Shown here: positions 35,153 to 42,990 of the stretch, one piece after another
Layout of the letters: each line of letters starts with the position of its first letter
Position numbering within the stretch: the first letter of the stretch is position 1
Origin: Carboxylicivirga sp.
GTDB lineage: Bacteria > Bacteroidota > Bacteroidia > Bacteroidales > Marinilabiliaceae
Direction of reading: 5' to 3'
Length of the DNA stretch: 43,864 bases
Assembly: GCA_025210475.1 (NCBI GenBank)
Contig: JAOARW010000090.1
Span: forward strand, 1-43,864
The notes under the pieces: generated by a model
Told to the model about the DNA's origin: nothing
The model's database searches: none
Seen by the model: only the letters and a program-made list of their open reading frames with translations
Made by a program: the position numbers and the translations under genes

Positions 35153-36142
35153 TTAATCAGAGATGATCAATTTGTTATCATTAATCTCAAATTTTTTCTT
35201 GAAATGTATTCTTAGTTCAACTAAAACATCTTCGAGACTTGGATTACTAAAGCGAGAGGTAATTCTTAATTCTGATTCAGTGCTATTATTCTCGATGGCT
35301 TCCACTTCTTTAAAATGATCTACCATTGTTTCCAAGACTTCACTAAGTGGAGCATTTTCAAAAACTATGTTACCTGTTTTCCAGGCTATACAATTTTCGG
35401 AAAGCAAAAGCGATTTCTTCATTCCTGACTTGTTAAAGACGGCCTTTTCCCCTGCCACTACTTCAATCGCCTCGTTATCCGAAGAAAATAAAACGCGTCC
35501 TTCAGTAACCGCCAGAGTAATGCATCCAGTATTAGAATTTTCCTCAAGGTTAAACTCGGTTCCGAGAACCTTCACTTCTGCATTTCCAATTTTTACAATA
35601 AAAGGTCTATCTGGATTTTTAGCCACTTTAAAATAACCTTCCCCTTCAAGCTTTAAACGGCGTTCAGCACCACTCAATCCTTTTTCGTAAACCAACCGAC
35701 TATTGGCATTTAGCGATACTTCAGAAGCATCTGCTAAAACAACATTCTCAACGGCATCACTGCTTGCAAAAGCTTCCCACTTGCCAAATCCGGCAACATT
35801 TTCGTAAAGGCCATAAGCAGCAACTATTAAAATCGCAGGTATCATTACAGCCGCTATCTTTATTACTGATCGATAAAGCGGCAAACGCACGGACTTAGTG
35901 TTCATCCCTACCTTTGATTTAAACTGCTCAAAATCGGCCTCAACATCAACCGATAAGAATGACTCAAGCGCCTCAGACTTATTCCATACCTTATCCATCT
36001 GCCCGAAATAAGCTGAATTTTCATCTGATTTTTCAACCCAGATATTCAGCTCTTTCTTTTCAACAGGTGAAATATCACCTGTCAGCGATTTGACAATTAA
36101 TTCATCGATATATTTATCTGGTCCATTCATTTTGTTCCCCAT
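35153..36142 (-). CDS. FecR-type anti-sigma factor
   Basis: A 329-residue inner-membrane anti-sigma regulator. The N-terminal cytoplasmic part (about 1-85) has helical sigma-binding character (YIDELIVKSLTGDISPVEKK). A single membrane helix lies near 89-110 (VIKIAAVMIPAILIVAAYGL). The periplasmic FecR domain follows (about 120-230: VVLADASEVSLNANSRLVY, LEGEGYFKVA, VLGTEFNL). The DUF4974 end is at about 250-329 (IVFENAPLSEVLETMVDHF). It is downstream of the sigma gene and the 59-residue gene, and it is expected to receive the signal from the STN domain of the receptor. Confidence 0.95.
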   Translation of the reverse strand: MGNKMNGPDKYIDELIVKSLTGDISPVEKKELNIWVEKSDENSAYFGQMDKVWNKSEALESFLSVDVEADFEQFKSKVGMNTKSVRLPLYRSVIKIAAVMIPAILIVAAYGLYENVAGFGKWEAFASSDAVENVVLADASEVSLNANSRLVYEKGLSGAERRLKLEGEGYFKVAKNPDRPFIVKIGNAEVKVLGTEFNLEENSNTGCITLAVTEGRVLFSSDNEAIEVVAGEKAVFNKSGMKKSLLLSENCIAWKTGNIVFENAPLSEVLETMVDHFKEVEAIENNSTESELRITSRFSNPSLEDVLVELRIHFKKKFEINDNKLIISD

Positions 36143-36196
36143 TTAACAACAACTCCAATACTTAACTATTCAGTTAAACCTTAAAAGTTCTTTGTT

Positions 36197-36376
36197 CTAA
36201 TGAAAATCCATTACTCCAAAAATGTTTGGATTCTCATTTTTTGTTTCTGTTTCAGTCACTTTTTCTGTTTGAACTTCCTCTTTGGCTTGTTCAACGATCT
36301 CTTTGGTTTCGGCTTTTACTTGTTTCTCATCAACTGGAGATAACAAATCGGCTAATATTTGAAAAACGAATTCCAT
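36197..36376 (-). CDS. small acidic protein between sigma factor and FecR (59 aa)
   Basis: I do not recognise this gene. It runs ATG at 36376 to TAG at 36197 without interruption. It begins MEFVFQILADLLSPVDEKQ, continues with a Lys/Glu/Thr-rich helical stretch (KAETKEIVEQAKEEVQ) and ends NIFGVMDFH. There is no signal peptide or membrane segment. A good ribosome site AAAGGA lies about 8 bases upstream of the ATG, rare in this window, which supports translation. It sits between the sigma gene (87 bases upstream) and FecR (54 bases downstream) in the same direction. A role in sigma/anti-sigma regulation is possible but only by position. Confidence 0.65.
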   Translation of the reverse strand: MEFVFQILADLLSPVDEKQVKAETKEIVEQAKEEVQTEKVTETETKNENPNIFGVMDFH

Positions 36377-36463
36377 TTTTATATCCTTTAAAGGTTACAA
36401 ATACTTCGTGTCACTAATAATGACAATCAACTTTCGCAACACACGTATAAGAAAATACCTTTT

Positions 36464-37048
36464 TTATTTAAATAACATCCAAAGCACAACTATCCAGGCT
36501 TCTAAATAACCCGCAAGATTCTTCCGAAGCACTTTTAAAGCTTTGCTTATCTGCGTTTCAACAGTTCTTTTCGATAAGTTTAAATCATCAGCAATTTCCT
36601 GATTGGAAACTCCTTCAAAACGACTCATCTCGAATATTTTTTTGCATTGGGCCGGAAGAGTTTGAATAATCGAAAATATTTTTTGCTCTAATTCGGTTTC
36701 TTCCAATTTATCATCAACATATGCTTCCTCACTTTTTTTGTTTATATAAATATTCGCGTGATGATCTCGTCGAATTTGACTGTGTTTAATCTGATTCAAG
36801 CACCTGTTGCGGACCGATTGATATAAATGAGCTTTTAGAGAAGAGTGGATTTTTATTTCCTTACGTTTTTCATAAAAGTTGACAATCACATCCTGAACCA
36901 ATTCTCTGGCCAAATCATCATCAATTACCACTTTTCGGGCAAATACCACCAATTGGGCATAATATCTTAAAAAAAGCTCCTGAAAAGCTTTCTCACTACC
37001 ATCTTCCAGTCCTTGCTGTAATTCAACGTCGCTTAATTGATTTTGCAT
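36464..37048 (-). CDS. ECF RNA polymerase sigma factor (FecI-like)
   Basis: A 194-residue sigma-70 family factor of the ECF group common in Bacteroidota. Region 2 covers about 20-90 (LFLRYYAQLVVFARKVVIDDDLARELVQDV, then HLYQSVRNRCLNQIK). Region 4 covers about 128-180 (LPAQCKKIFEMSRFEGVSNQEIADDLNLSKRTVETQISKALK). A short hydrophobic C-terminus follows (WIVVLWMLFK), usual in this group. It heads the operon with the small acidic gene, FecR, receptor and DUF4249. It should direct transcription of the receptor genes when FecR is relieved. Confidence 0.96.
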   Translation of the reverse strand: MQNQLSDVELQQGLEDGSEKAFQELFLRYYAQLVVFARKVVIDDDLARELVQDVIVNFYEKRKEIKIHSSLKAHLYQSVRNRCLNQIKHSQIRRDHHANIYINKKSEEAYVDDKLEETELEQKIFSIIQTLPAQCKKIFEMSRFEGVSNQEIADDLNLSKRTVETQISKALKVLRKNLAGYLEAWIVVLWMLFK

Positions 37049-37168
37049 TAAAATAAATTATTGTTGATGTGCAAAAAACAAAAATATAAATTCGTTGGTA
37101 ATTGCTAAGCTATATTAAAAGTTTATAACCCGTTATAAGTCTTTTTTAACTTTTTTACGATTTTTCAA

Positions 37169-37197
37169 TTGTTGCAAGGGCTTTTTGACTACATTTG
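37169..37197 (+). promoter_or_regulatory. promoter of tRNA-Pro
   Basis: TTG (37169-37171), an 18-base spacer and TACATTTG (37190-37197) match the Bacteroidota consensus. The predicted start lies a few bases before the mature tRNA. Confidence 0.75.
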
Positions 37198-37207
37198 CAT
37201 TCGATTT

Positions 37208-37282
37208 CGGGATGTGGCGCAGCCCGGTTAGCGCACTGGTCTGGGGGACCAGGGGTCGCAGGTTCAAATCCTGTCATCCCGA
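37208..37282 (+). tRNA. tRNA-Pro (anticodon GGG)
   Basis: A 7-base acceptor stem CGGGATG/CATCCCG is followed by D stem GCGC/GCGC, anticodon stem CTGGT/ACCAG with loop CTGGGGG (anticodon GGG at loop positions 3-5), and T stem GCAGG/CCTGT with loop TTCAAAT. The discriminator is A and no CCA is encoded. It reads proline codons CCC and CCU. An integrase gene starts 298 bases downstream on the same strand, the usual arrangement for an element inserted at a tRNA 3' end. Confidence 0.96.
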
Positions 37283-37305
37283 CAACTTATGATTCAAAGA
37301 AAATC

Positions 37306-37346
37306 AAAAGACTGTGAATTTATTGATTCACAGTCTTTTGTATTTT
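37306..37346 (+). terminator. tRNA-Pro terminator
   Basis: A perfect 14-base stem AAAAGACTGTGAAT / ATTCACAGTCTTTT has a 6-base loop, followed by a T-rich tract, 24 bases after the tRNA. Confidence 0.88.
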
Positions 37347-37390
37347 TAGGCTATATCAATTGATATCAAAAAAAGCCAATGAATCCGTTA

Positions 37391-37436
37391 CCTATTCGGT
37401 TACCTAATTTTTTTTTGTAAATTTAGGTAACCGAAT
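37391..37436. repeat. perfect inverted repeat upstream of the integrase
   Basis: ATTCGGTTACCTAA (37394-37407) and its exact reverse complement TTAGGTAACCGAAT (37423-37436) are separated by 15 bases of T-rich DNA. CCTATTCGGTTACCTA at 37391-37406 recurs exactly at 37540-37555, and GTTACCT also occurs at 37387-37393. These spaced copies are candidate recombinase-binding sites, or a terminator-like hairpin. Confidence 0.7.
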
Positions 37437-37539
37437 TAGCTGTAACTAACTATCCCATTGATAGTTTCATTTTCCCATTTTTGGTGTTTTTTGATGAATT
37501 TTAGCTCGTTTTGAGCCCTTTTAGGAGGTGTTTCGGAGA

Positions 37540-37555
37540 CCTATTCGGTTACCTA
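37540..37555 (+). repeat. third copy of the 16-base GTTACCTA repeat
   Basis: CCTATTCGGTTACCTA here is identical to 37391-37406 and lies 24 bases before the integrase ATG, so recombinase binding here could also regulate its own gene. Confidence 0.7.
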
Positions 37556-37579
37556 TTTCATCATTTTAAACCAAAAGTT

Positions 37580-38839
37580 ATGGAAACAAACATGAACACC
37601 TTCGGAACAATATTCGTTCTGAAAAAGCAAAAAGCAAAAAATGGTAAATACCCAATTTACCTTAGAATCACTATGAATGGCCGACGATCAGAGGTCTCAA
37701 TAAAGCGCTACATCAAGGAAGAAAACTGGAATTTGTCACGAGGATTAGCAAAAGGAAAGAGTGAAGAGGTTCGAATCCTAAACACTTTCTTAGAGCAAAT
37801 TCGACGAAATATCGTCGATTGTTATCAAGAATTGAAAACCTCAAAGCAAACCTTTTCTTGTGAAGACGTTAAAAATGCCTTCCTAGGTATTAAAGAAGAA
37901 TCTCATACTCTCATGGAGCTATTTGACTACCACAACACTGAAATGAGCAATTTATTAGAATGGGGGACTCTAAAAAACTATTTCACCACTAAAAAGTATT
38001 TTCAGCACTATTTAAAAACAAAACACAAAAAAACAGATATTCACTTATCTCTTCTAAGGTATGGATTCCTTGTTGGTTTCGCTAATTTCATGAAAGAGAC
38101 AAAACCAATTAATCCGCATCAACCATTTTCACACAATACAATAATGAAACATGTTGAACGGTTTAAAAAAATCATGAACCTGGCTTATCAGAATGAATGG
38201 CTTGAAAAAGATCCGTTTAAAAAATTTAAGTTATCCTTTATCAAAAAAGACATCGAACATCTAACTGAAAGTGAACTCAACAAAATTGAAAAAAAGAAAT
38301 TCAAAATTGAACGACTAGAGTGTATTAAAGATCTATTTATCTTCAGCTGCTACACAGGTCTTTCATACATTGATGTTCACAACCTAAAAAACGAAAACAT
38401 TATTATTGGAATTGATGGTAGAAAGTGGATATCTACGAATAGGAAGAAGACCGACAAATCAGTAATGGTACCTATCCTTCCACAAGCAATGAAAATTATT
38501 ACTAAATATAAAAATGACCCAATTGCAAATTCAAAAGGCAAACTATTGCCTTCATATTCCAATCAACGACTCAATTCATACTTAAAAGAGATAGCTGATG
38601 TATGTCGAATAAAGAAAAAATTAACTTTTCATATGGCTCGGCACACGTTTGCCACAACTGTGACCTTATCAAACGGGATTCCCATTGAAACTGTTTCAAA
38701 GTTGTTGGGTCATTCAAATATAAAAACAACACAGATTTATGCACGGGTAATTGAAAGCAAGATAAGCAGTGACATGGATGTTCTTTATAAGAAGTTTAAC
38801 AAACCGACTTCCAATCAGTTAAAATTAAAATCCTCTTAA
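37580..38839 (+). CDS. tyrosine recombinase/integrase (Bacteroidota conjugative-element type)
   Basis: A site-specific recombinase of 419 residues. I start it at ATG 37580 (METNMNTFGTIF), not at the upstream TTG. The N-terminal arm-binding domain is at about 5-85 (KAKNGKYPIYLRITMNGRRSEVSIK), the SAM-like core domain at about 110-200, and the catalytic domain at about 220-410. The catalytic set is HMARHTFAT (HxxR), LLGHSNIKTTQIYARV (His and nucleophile Tyr). Where classical integrases have Arg I (TGLR), this reads CYTGLSYIDV, with Ser, as in the CTnDOT integrase. It is downstream of tRNA-Pro on the same strand with repeated sites between, so it probably integrates the downstream cargo. Confidence 0.92.
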   Translation: METNMNTFGTIFVLKKQKAKNGKYPIYLRITMNGRRSEVSIKRYIKEENWNLSRGLAKGKSEEVRILNTFLEQIRRNIVDCYQELKTSKQTFSCEDVKNAFLGIKEESHTLMELFDYHNTEMSNLLEWGTLKNYFTTKKYFQHYLKTKHKKTDIHLSLLRYGFLVGFANFMKETKPINPHQPFSHNTIMKHVERFKKIMNLAYQNEWLEKDPFKKFKLSFIKKDIEHLTESELNKIEKKKFKIERLECIKDLFIFSCYTGLSYIDVHNLKNENIIIGIDGRKWISTNRKKTDKSVMVPILPQAMKIITKYKNDPIANSKGKLLPSYSNQRLNSYLKEIADVCRIKKKLTFHMARHTFATTVTLSNGIPIETVSKLLGHSNIKTTQIYARVIESKISSDMDVLYKKFNKPTSNQLKLKSS

Positions 38840-38897
38840 GTAATTGATAATCTATTATCTTTGCAAGGATAACTTTTACGGTTTTCTAAAATTCAGA

Positions 38898-38937
38898 TTT
38901 ACCTCGCCATTGATTTTTTATGGCGAGGTAAATTTTT
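38898..38937 (+). terminator. integrase terminator
   Basis: A perfect 13-base stem TTTACCTCGCCAT / ATGGCGAGGTAAA has a 9-base loop followed by TTTTT. It separates the integrase from the oppositely oriented defence genes. Confidence 0.88.
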
Positions 38938-38991
38938 ATAGAAGCTTACATCCCATATTTTATGCTTTTTGTTAGACAATTTATTCATCCT

Positions 38992-39270
38992 TCATTTTGA
39001 AATCAATTTATATTGATTCAAAACTTTTAACACCTGTTCATAAAAGAATAAATCTGCCTTTGATGGCTTCTTTATCCATTTCTTGTCATATATAGCTAAA
39101 TATTGAAGGCGAAACCTTCCAAATATTTCAAGTTTTACAACCCTACCATTATCAATACCATACTTATTATTGGTTTTGTACAAGGTAGCTTTAAAAGCAT
39201 GTAAGTCCCCAACATTTCCAAAAACATCTCTTCCGTTAGTATGAACTGGATCAATATGGACTTTAATCAT
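38992..39270 (-). CDS. hypothetical protein, 92 aa, at the end of the ietAS unit
   Basis: I do not recognise this gene. The 92-residue product begins MIKVHIDPVHTNGRDVFGN, has a beta-rich first half (FKATLYKTNNKYGIDNGRVVKLEIFGRF) and ends in a basic helix (FYEQVLKVLNQYKLIS). It lacks a signal peptide or membrane segment and has a net positive charge. It lies 66 bases downstream of the subtilase gene on the same strand, so it may be a third component of the defence unit or an independent passenger. Confidence 0.6.
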   Translation of the reverse strand: MIKVHIDPVHTNGRDVFGNVGDLHAFKATLYKTNNKYGIDNGRVVKLEIFGRFRLQYLAIYDKKWIKKPSKADLFFYEQVLKVLNQYKLISK

Positions 39271-39336
39271 TACTTCTAGTTTAAACTTTTTTATGGTTCT
39301 GGTGGGACTCTTCAGAATAGTTTAAATTAATTGACT

Positions 39337-41847
39337 TTAGACTTTAATCTCAACTGGTGTTTTAATTTGATTAACAATTGTAGTGTAAAGTTCAACATCC
39401 TCTTTGGGGGTTTCAAGAGAAACCAATAATGAATACCTTGCCTTATTATGAAATTTCTTTAAGTTTGCTCTTTCTCGCCACCAACCTATAACTGGATAAA
39501 CAGCAATATAATTACAATCAGCCAATTCGGCTGCTGTAGTTTCCCAATAATCAGAATGTACCGATCCTACCCCCCAATTAGCTTTACCAATGGTCCACCT
39601 GCTATCTATGTTACTATCATGATTATAGTCTTCATTTCGCACTGCTTTATTAATCCGCATCATAAAATCATCAGCCGTTTCTCCATTCTTATTTATATCA
39701 AAGCGCAATCCAAATGAAGCATAACGGTATTTGTCCTTCCAGCCAATTTGTCCAGGACCAGGCTCTATAAAATAGGATAAGGTAATTTTTAATTTAATTG
39801 GCATCTCACCCAAAAACAATAATTCATCCTTTGGCCAAGGGAAGTCAAACAATTGCATCTTATTCGTTTTGTAGGCACTCCCTTTCTTTAAATAAGGCTG
39901 AATTTGATGTTGAGCAATCATTGTAAGACCGTTCTCAAAACTATTAAGTACACGTTCTGTTTGAGGTATACCATATCCGCATATTCTCACTAGCTTACTT
40001 ACATCACTTTTTTTTGATAGATCAACATTAAACTGTTGTAACATTTCCTCAGACCATGATGCAGAATGAACTATTAACCCACGAATTGATTCAGGCCAAA
40101 TACCAGGGTAATTATAAGCAACCTGAGCAGCTAGCCAAGATGCCTTCGCTGTAGCACAGCTTGTAGCATTAATGACATCAAATTGTCTCGTTACAAAATT
40201 TTTTGAGATTGTTAGTTCTTGTAAGTCCTCGTGCTCGTAGAAGTCATTACTACCTTCAGCAAGCTCTCGCTTTAAAACATTACCACCTTCAAAAACAACA
40301 TCTGGCTTAAATGGCCACTTTTTTTGCCAAGTTATAGATGTCGAATTATATGGCGACATTTGCCTAGCTGATGCCAAGGGTGTGTAATCATTAAAATCTG
40401 GATTATCAACAAAAATCTTTTCCGTGTATGCCCCCACTGTTAATGCATTCCACGCTTGAGCAGGATTTTCTATAGAACAAACTTTGTTTCCATCAGGGTA
40501 GTTTAACCAATTGCTTTCATCCCTCACATTTCCTCCTGAAATAATAAAAAGACGTTTTGATCCATCAGTTTCATCTCCAAAACTAACCGTGTCAATTACA
40601 CCTGACCAAGAAGATGGCTTTCCTCGATCCATACCATCTTTAGCTGTTACTGCCATGCAATACAGTAAGGTAACATTTGGGTTTTGAGCTTCTGCAATAT
40701 AAACAGCCTGTTCAGTGTAATCCCCCCAATTTTCAGCCTCAGTTGTTCCCGTTCTAGGTAATATTTTTACCGAACATAACTTATGAGACAAAACTACTTC
40801 ACGACCTGACTCTAAGGATTGTTGTAGGTTACCGTAAGCTACAACTCCAGACATCATTGTCCCATGCCCTTTGCTGCCTGCTAATTCTGAAGCATCGTTA
40901 TGTCCCCAACTTGAATTGATCGTCAAACAATTATCATCATCAAGAATTGGTGAAATTAGACGATGCCCATTATTTACACCAGAGTCCAGAATACAAACCC
41001 TTACTTGAGTCTCAGCAATTTTAAGTCTACCAAGAAGATCATCAACCCATTCTTCTTGACCTGTCATTCTATCTTCTGACCAAAATCCGGCTGCTTCCTG
41101 CCCAAGGCGTATCTCAGCCAGCTGATCAGATATCTTTAACAAATCAGTAAGATTTGAAATGTTAGTCTGAGCCAATAAAACTGCTCGCTCCGGGAAATGC
41201 AACGCATTTCCTTTATATATTATACCAAGACTATCTAAAATCTCAGTAAATACCGATACTTGTTCTGCAAAATCATAATCTTCTTCAATTCTTAACCATA
41301 TCTCGCACCATTTAATATTGTCACCTGGAATGTCGTCTTTTCTATCTGTCCATAAAGATTCTACAAGAGCCAATTCGATATCTTCAATACTACAAACTAA
41401 TGAATTATTTTTAGGCCTACCAGACTCAAGATCCTTTTCAGGATTTGCATAGTCCTGTACTTTCTTCAAGAATTTCTGATGTTTACCTTCGGGAATATAT
41501 ACAGTGGCTTTTATTTCTTCACCCTCTTCTTTATTCTCCTTTCGTATATTTAACAGACGGATACCTTGCTTCAAATCCTCAAAGCTTTTGCTCATTAACT
41601 CAGCATTTAGTGCACTTTTTAATTCTAGGTATGTACCTTTTCTGAACGATAATTGAGCAGCTGTACGTTCGTTTTTTTCATCCTCTTGTTGTTTCCATAT
41701 TCCATCAAACTTAGTAAGTATACGTTCTGCATGTTGGATACGGTCTCTTTGGGGAATTTCAGAAGAAACTACAACCGTCTTTGCAGTTGTATAGTCTACT
41801 GATTCAGGTTGATTTTCAATAAAAATGTGTTTGTTAGGGTCAGGCAT
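39337..41847 (-). CDS. ietS: S8 family serine protease, IetS-like
   Basis: An 836-residue subtilase with the full catalytic set: Asp288 (VRVCILDSGVNNGH), His328 (KGHGTMMSG), the oxyanion Asn440 (ISGGN) and Ser563 (NATSCATAKAS). The last motif lacks the usual Pro after the Ser (GTSxAxP in classical enzymes). The first 280 residues and the last 230 form non-catalytic regions without a recognised family. There is no signal peptide, so it acts in the cytoplasm. It starts 4 bases after the AAA-ATPase stop, an ATPase-subtilase pair as in the IetAS anti-phage system. Its activity is presumably controlled by the ATPase; the target is unknown. Confidence 0.88.
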   Translation of the reverse strand: MPDPNKHIFIENQPESVDYTTAKTVVVSSEIPQRDRIQHAERILTKFDGIWKQQEDEKNERTAAQLSFRKGTYLELKSALNAELMSKSFEDLKQGIRLLNIRKENKEEGEEIKATVYIPEGKHQKFLKKVQDYANPEKDLESGRPKNNSLVCSIEDIELALVESLWTDRKDDIPGDNIKWCEIWLRIEEDYDFAEQVSVFTEILDSLGIIYKGNALHFPERAVLLAQTNISNLTDLLKISDQLAEIRLGQEAAGFWSEDRMTGQEEWVDDLLGRLKIAETQVRVCILDSGVNNGHRLISPILDDDNCLTINSSWGHNDASELAGSKGHGTMMSGVVAYGNLQQSLESGREVVLSHKLCSVKILPRTGTTEAENWGDYTEQAVYIAEAQNPNVTLLYCMAVTAKDGMDRGKPSSWSGVIDTVSFGDETDGSKRLFIISGGNVRDESNWLNYPDGNKVCSIENPAQAWNALTVGAYTEKIFVDNPDFNDYTPLASARQMSPYNSTSITWQKKWPFKPDVVFEGGNVLKRELAEGSNDFYEHEDLQELTISKNFVTRQFDVINATSCATAKASWLAAQVAYNYPGIWPESIRGLIVHSASWSEEMLQQFNVDLSKKSDVSKLVRICGYGIPQTERVLNSFENGLTMIAQHQIQPYLKKGSAYKTNKMQLFDFPWPKDELLFLGEMPIKLKITLSYFIEPGPGQIGWKDKYRYASFGLRFDINKNGETADDFMMRINKAVRNEDYNHDSNIDSRWTIGKANWGVGSVHSDYWETTAAELADCNYIAVYPVIGWWRERANLKKFHNKARYSLLVSLETPKEDVELYTTIVNQIKTPVEIKV

Positions 41848-41851
41848 ATTA

Positions 41852-42805
41852 CTACTTTAAATAGGCTTGTTTCTTTTCATCAATCGCCTCTACCAACAGC
41901 TTTTTCGTTATTTTTTGTTTATTTTCTAATACACAGGCTTTAATAGTATCTTGGCACGCTAGCGCTATTTCTGCGTGACTCAACCCTTTACATTGAGATA
42001 AAACAGTATTGAAGTCAATCCCTTTCGCGTAGTTGCCAAGTTTGTTTTCCAATAAAAGCTTCACCTCATTTTCTGATGGCAATTGATAATGCATCACATC
42101 ATCAAATCTTCTGAATAGAGCCTGATCAAGAAGGTTAAGGTTGTTTGTTGCCGCAATAATTAAACTTTCAGAATGATCACGTTCAATAAACTGGAGAAAA
42201 GAATTTAAAACGCGACGCATTTCTCCCACATCATTATCTTTTTCACGGTTTGTGCCAATCGCATCAAACTCATCAAATAAGTATACCCCTTTTCGTTCCT
42301 CAATGATTTCAAAAACCATTCGTAACTTAGCACTAGTCTCCCCCATAAACTTAGTCACCATCTTATCCATTAGTATAACATTAAGAGGTAAATTAAGCTC
42401 TTTAGCAATAATTGAAGCGGTCATTGTTTTTCCTGTCCCAGGAGGGCCAGTTAGAAGCAACTTTCTTCGATTTGTTAAGTTATATTTCCTTAAAGTATTT
42501 ATTTTTATATACTCAGTAATAACTCTCTGAATCCTCTTCTCTATTCCATTAGAGACGATTAAACTTGAAAAATTTTCGATTGGTTCAACTTCCAAAACCA
42601 ATCCCTGCAAATCATTTGATAACGGTTTTAATCTTGGTCTAGATGAATTTGAATTATCAATTAGTGCTTTTATATCCTGAGCTAGCTTCCCATGTCCTTT
42701 TTTAGCTTCATGGGCAGCAATTTGAAGAGCAGTTGTAATAAATCGCTCTTGCTGTCCCTCAAAATGCATTTTAATAAGATTCTTTATTTGATTTGCGTTT
42801 GCCAT
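41852..42805 (-). CDS. ietA: AAA ATPase, IetA-like
   Basis: A 317-residue AAA+ protein of the FtsH/spastin-like class, without protease or membrane parts. Walker A is GPPGTGKT (120-127), Walker B is VYLFDEFDAI (174-183), sensor 1 is AATNN (218-222) and an Arg finger pair is near 232-233 (FRRFDD). The N-terminal 85 residues are a helical region (FITTALQIAAHEAKKGHGK) likely for partner binding. The subtilase gene follows after 4 bases, the gene order of the IetAS defence pair first known from plasmid incompatibility and later as anti-phage. It is the first gene of the unit; the 185 bases before it show no clear promoter. Confidence 0.88.
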   Translation of the reverse strand: MANANQIKNLIKMHFEGQQERFITTALQIAAHEAKKGHGKLAQDIKALIDNSNSSRPRLKPLSNDLQGLVLEVEPIENFSSLIVSNGIEKRIQRVITEYIKINTLRKYNLTNRRKLLLTGPPGTGKTMTASIIAKELNLPLNVILMDKMVTKFMGETSAKLRMVFEIIEERKGVYLFDEFDAIGTNREKDNDVGEMRRVLNSFLQFIERDHSESLIIAATNNLNLLDQALFRRFDDVMHYQLPSENEVKLLLENKLGNYAKGIDFNTVLSQCKGLSHAEIALACQDTIKACVLENKQKITKKLLVEAIDEKKQAYLK

Positions 42806-42990
42806 GATACAATAATAACACTTTTACACCTAAAATAATATTCAGTGTACTCTGGTTGCTTGTAAAATTATTAAATATACTCTCAAATAACTTTTAAACG
42901 TGAAACTTATTAATAAACCAGTTTTAAGACAATAATTGACAGCGCATATTACGGAAGGTATAAACGTCTCATCAGAGAGTAGTTATTATA
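42806..42990. other. 185-base AT-rich gap, nothing recognised
   Basis: No gene, hairpin or confident promoter is seen between the edge gene and ietA. Confidence 0.5.

Noticed and set aside
37511..37579. TTG start and 23 extra residues for the integrase
   Set aside because: The extension runs through the repeated CCTATTCGGTTACCTA site and has no homology-like features. ATG 37580 opens the typical N-terminal block.
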